From Megascapheus bottae (Eukaryota; Chordata; Mammalia; Rodentia; Geomyidae), in the NCBI GenBank assembly GCA_024803745.1, contig JANJXV010001819.1, positions 1 to 64,000 of the forward strand: 64,000 nucleotides of DNA, in the 5' to 3' direction. The notes under the pieces are model-generated. The model searched no databases. It saw only the letters and a list, made by a program, of their open reading frames with translations, and was not told the DNA's origin. The position numbers and the translations under genes were made by a program. Positions within the stretch are counted from its first letter, which is position 1; each line of letters opens with the position of its first letter. Positions 63,001-64,000 of this stretch are shown in pieces.

Positions 63001-64000
63001 GGTGTGTGAAGTCAGAGAATGGAGGTGTGTGAAGTCAAAAAGGTGGTGTGTGAAGTCACAGAATGGAGGTGTGTGAAGTCAGAATGAAGGTGTGTGAAAT
63101 CACAGAATGGAGGTGTGTGAAGTCACAGAATGGATGTTTGTGAAGTAAGAATGAAGGTGTTTGAAGTCATAGAGTGGAGGTGTGTGAAGTCACAGAATGG
63201 AGGTGTGTGAAGTCATAGAATGGAGGTGTGTGAAGTCATAGAACTGAGGTGTGTGAAGTCATGGAATGGAGGTGTGTGAAGTCATAAAATGGAGGTGTGT
63301 GAAGTCCTAGAATGGTGGTTTTTGATGTCAACGAATGGAGGTGTGTGAACTCAAAATGGAGGTCTGTGAAGTCACAGAATGGAGGTTTATGAAGTCATAG
63401 AATGGAGGTGGGTGAAGTCAGAGAATGGATGTTTCTGAAGTAAGAATGAAGGTGTGTGAAGTCATAGAATGGACGTGTGTGAAGTCAAATTGGAGGTGTG
63501 TGAACTCATAGAATGGAGGTGTGTGAACTCATAGAATGGAGGTGTGTGAAGTCATGGAATGGAGGTGTGTGAAGGCAAAGAATGGAGGTGTGTGAAGTGA
63601 AACAATAGAGGTGTGTGAAGTCACAGAATGGAGGTGTGTGAAGTCACAGAATGGAAGTGTGTGAAGTCAAAACGGAGGTGTGTGAAGTCACAGAATGGAG
63701 CTGTGTGAAGTCACAGAATGGAGGATTGTGAAGTCAAAAAGGTGGTGTGTGAAGTTACAGAATGGAGGTGTGTGAATTCATAGAATGGACGTGTGTGAAA
63801 TCATAGAATGGAGGTATGTGAAGTCAGAATGGAGGTGTGTGAAGTCACAGAATTGAGGTGTGTGAAGTCACAGAATGGAGGTGTGTGAAGTCAGAATGAA
63901 GGTGTGTGAAGTCACAGAATTGAGGTGTGTGAAGTCACAGAATGGATGTTTGTGAAGTAAGAATGAAGGTGTTTGAAGTCATAGAGTGGAGGTGTGTGAA
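60034..64000 (+). repeat. 1936-bp higher-order repeat, two copies and the start of a third
   Basis: Landmarks recur at 1936 bp: TGGATGTTTG at 60071 and 62007, TGACGTCA at 60465 and 62401, GATGTCAACG at 61388 and 63324, GAATTGAGG at 61981 and 63917. Copy 1 is about 60034-61969, copy 2 about 61970-63905, and a third begins before the right edge. The copies are nearly identical. The array continues beyond the window. No gene is present. Confidence 0.92.

Noticed and set aside
1..64000. CRISPR array
   Set aside because: Repeat spacing of 21-23 bp leaves no unique spacers; the array is contiguous monomers of eukaryotic satellite type.
1..64000. Telomere or subtelomere repeats
   Set aside because: No TTAGGG or CCCTAA tracts were seen on either strand, so a telomeric position is not supported.
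1..64000. Assignment to Equus 2PI or bovine 1.706/1.711b satellite
   Set aside because: The 23-bp unit, about 2.35-kb half-units and an LTR insertion invite the comparison. However, I cannot match the monomer from memory, and the bovine prototype I recall is different. A database search is needed.

Overview
The window is satellite DNA from end to end. Apart from nine copies of one 319-bp insertion, every stretch I read is a head-to-tail array of a short monomer. The monomer is 23 bp, GGAGGTGTGTGAAGTCA followed by CAGAAT or TAGAAT, with a frequent 21-bp form lacking the CA/TA dinucleotide. All monomers point the same way, so the + strand is purine- and G-rich throughout. I find no protein-coding gene, no tRNA or rRNA, no CRISPR array, no telomere repeat and no prokaryotic feature. 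The open reading frames present are by-products of the repeat and its junctions.

The source is a eukaryote, most likely a mammal. The evidence is tens of kilobases of hierarchically amplified satellite plus an insertion with the hallmarks of a solo LTR from a class II (beta-like) endogenous retrovirus: TG...CA ends, 319 bp and a 6-bp target duplication. Species cannot be fixed from sequence alone. Satellites with 23-bp units are known in mammals such as Equus (2PI) and cattle (1.706 family). I cannot match this monomer to either from memory, and the bovine prototype as I remember it is different.

Layout. (1) 1-11738: LTR-free, diverged satellite, including a 2889-bp segment in tandem (2161-5049, 5050-7938, plus a partial third copy). 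(2) 11739-35774: higher-order repeats that each carry the solo LTR, in three sequence types in the order A B A A B C A B C. Starts are 11739, 14333, 17302, 19378, 21972, 24252, 30383, 32977 and 35456. A-to-B spacing is 2594 bp all three times it occurs. A 2076-bp tandem duplication separates the second and third A copies, and an A-B-C block recurs about 11.0 kb downstream. A long block from about 6.3-15.2 kb reappears at about 25.1-33.8 kb. (3) 36550-50700: three copies of a 4717-bp higher-order repeat, each made of two related halves (2378 and 2339 bp between equivalent points), without the LTR. (4) About 49519-58065: a variant with a 4178-bp period. (5) 58066-64000: rearranged units with a 180-bp local duplication, ending in a 1936-bp period that runs off the right edge.

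No genes work together here. What the window records is a history: a minisatellite grew into higher-order repeats, one retroviral LTR landed in one monomer, and unequal exchange then multiplied the LTR with its satellite surroundings. The LTR is the only conspicuously CpG-rich DNA in the window, and every copy has the same orientation. The satellite also carries recurrent perfect TGACGTCA palindromes at fixed higher-order positions. Whether either element is active in transcription cannot be told from sequence.
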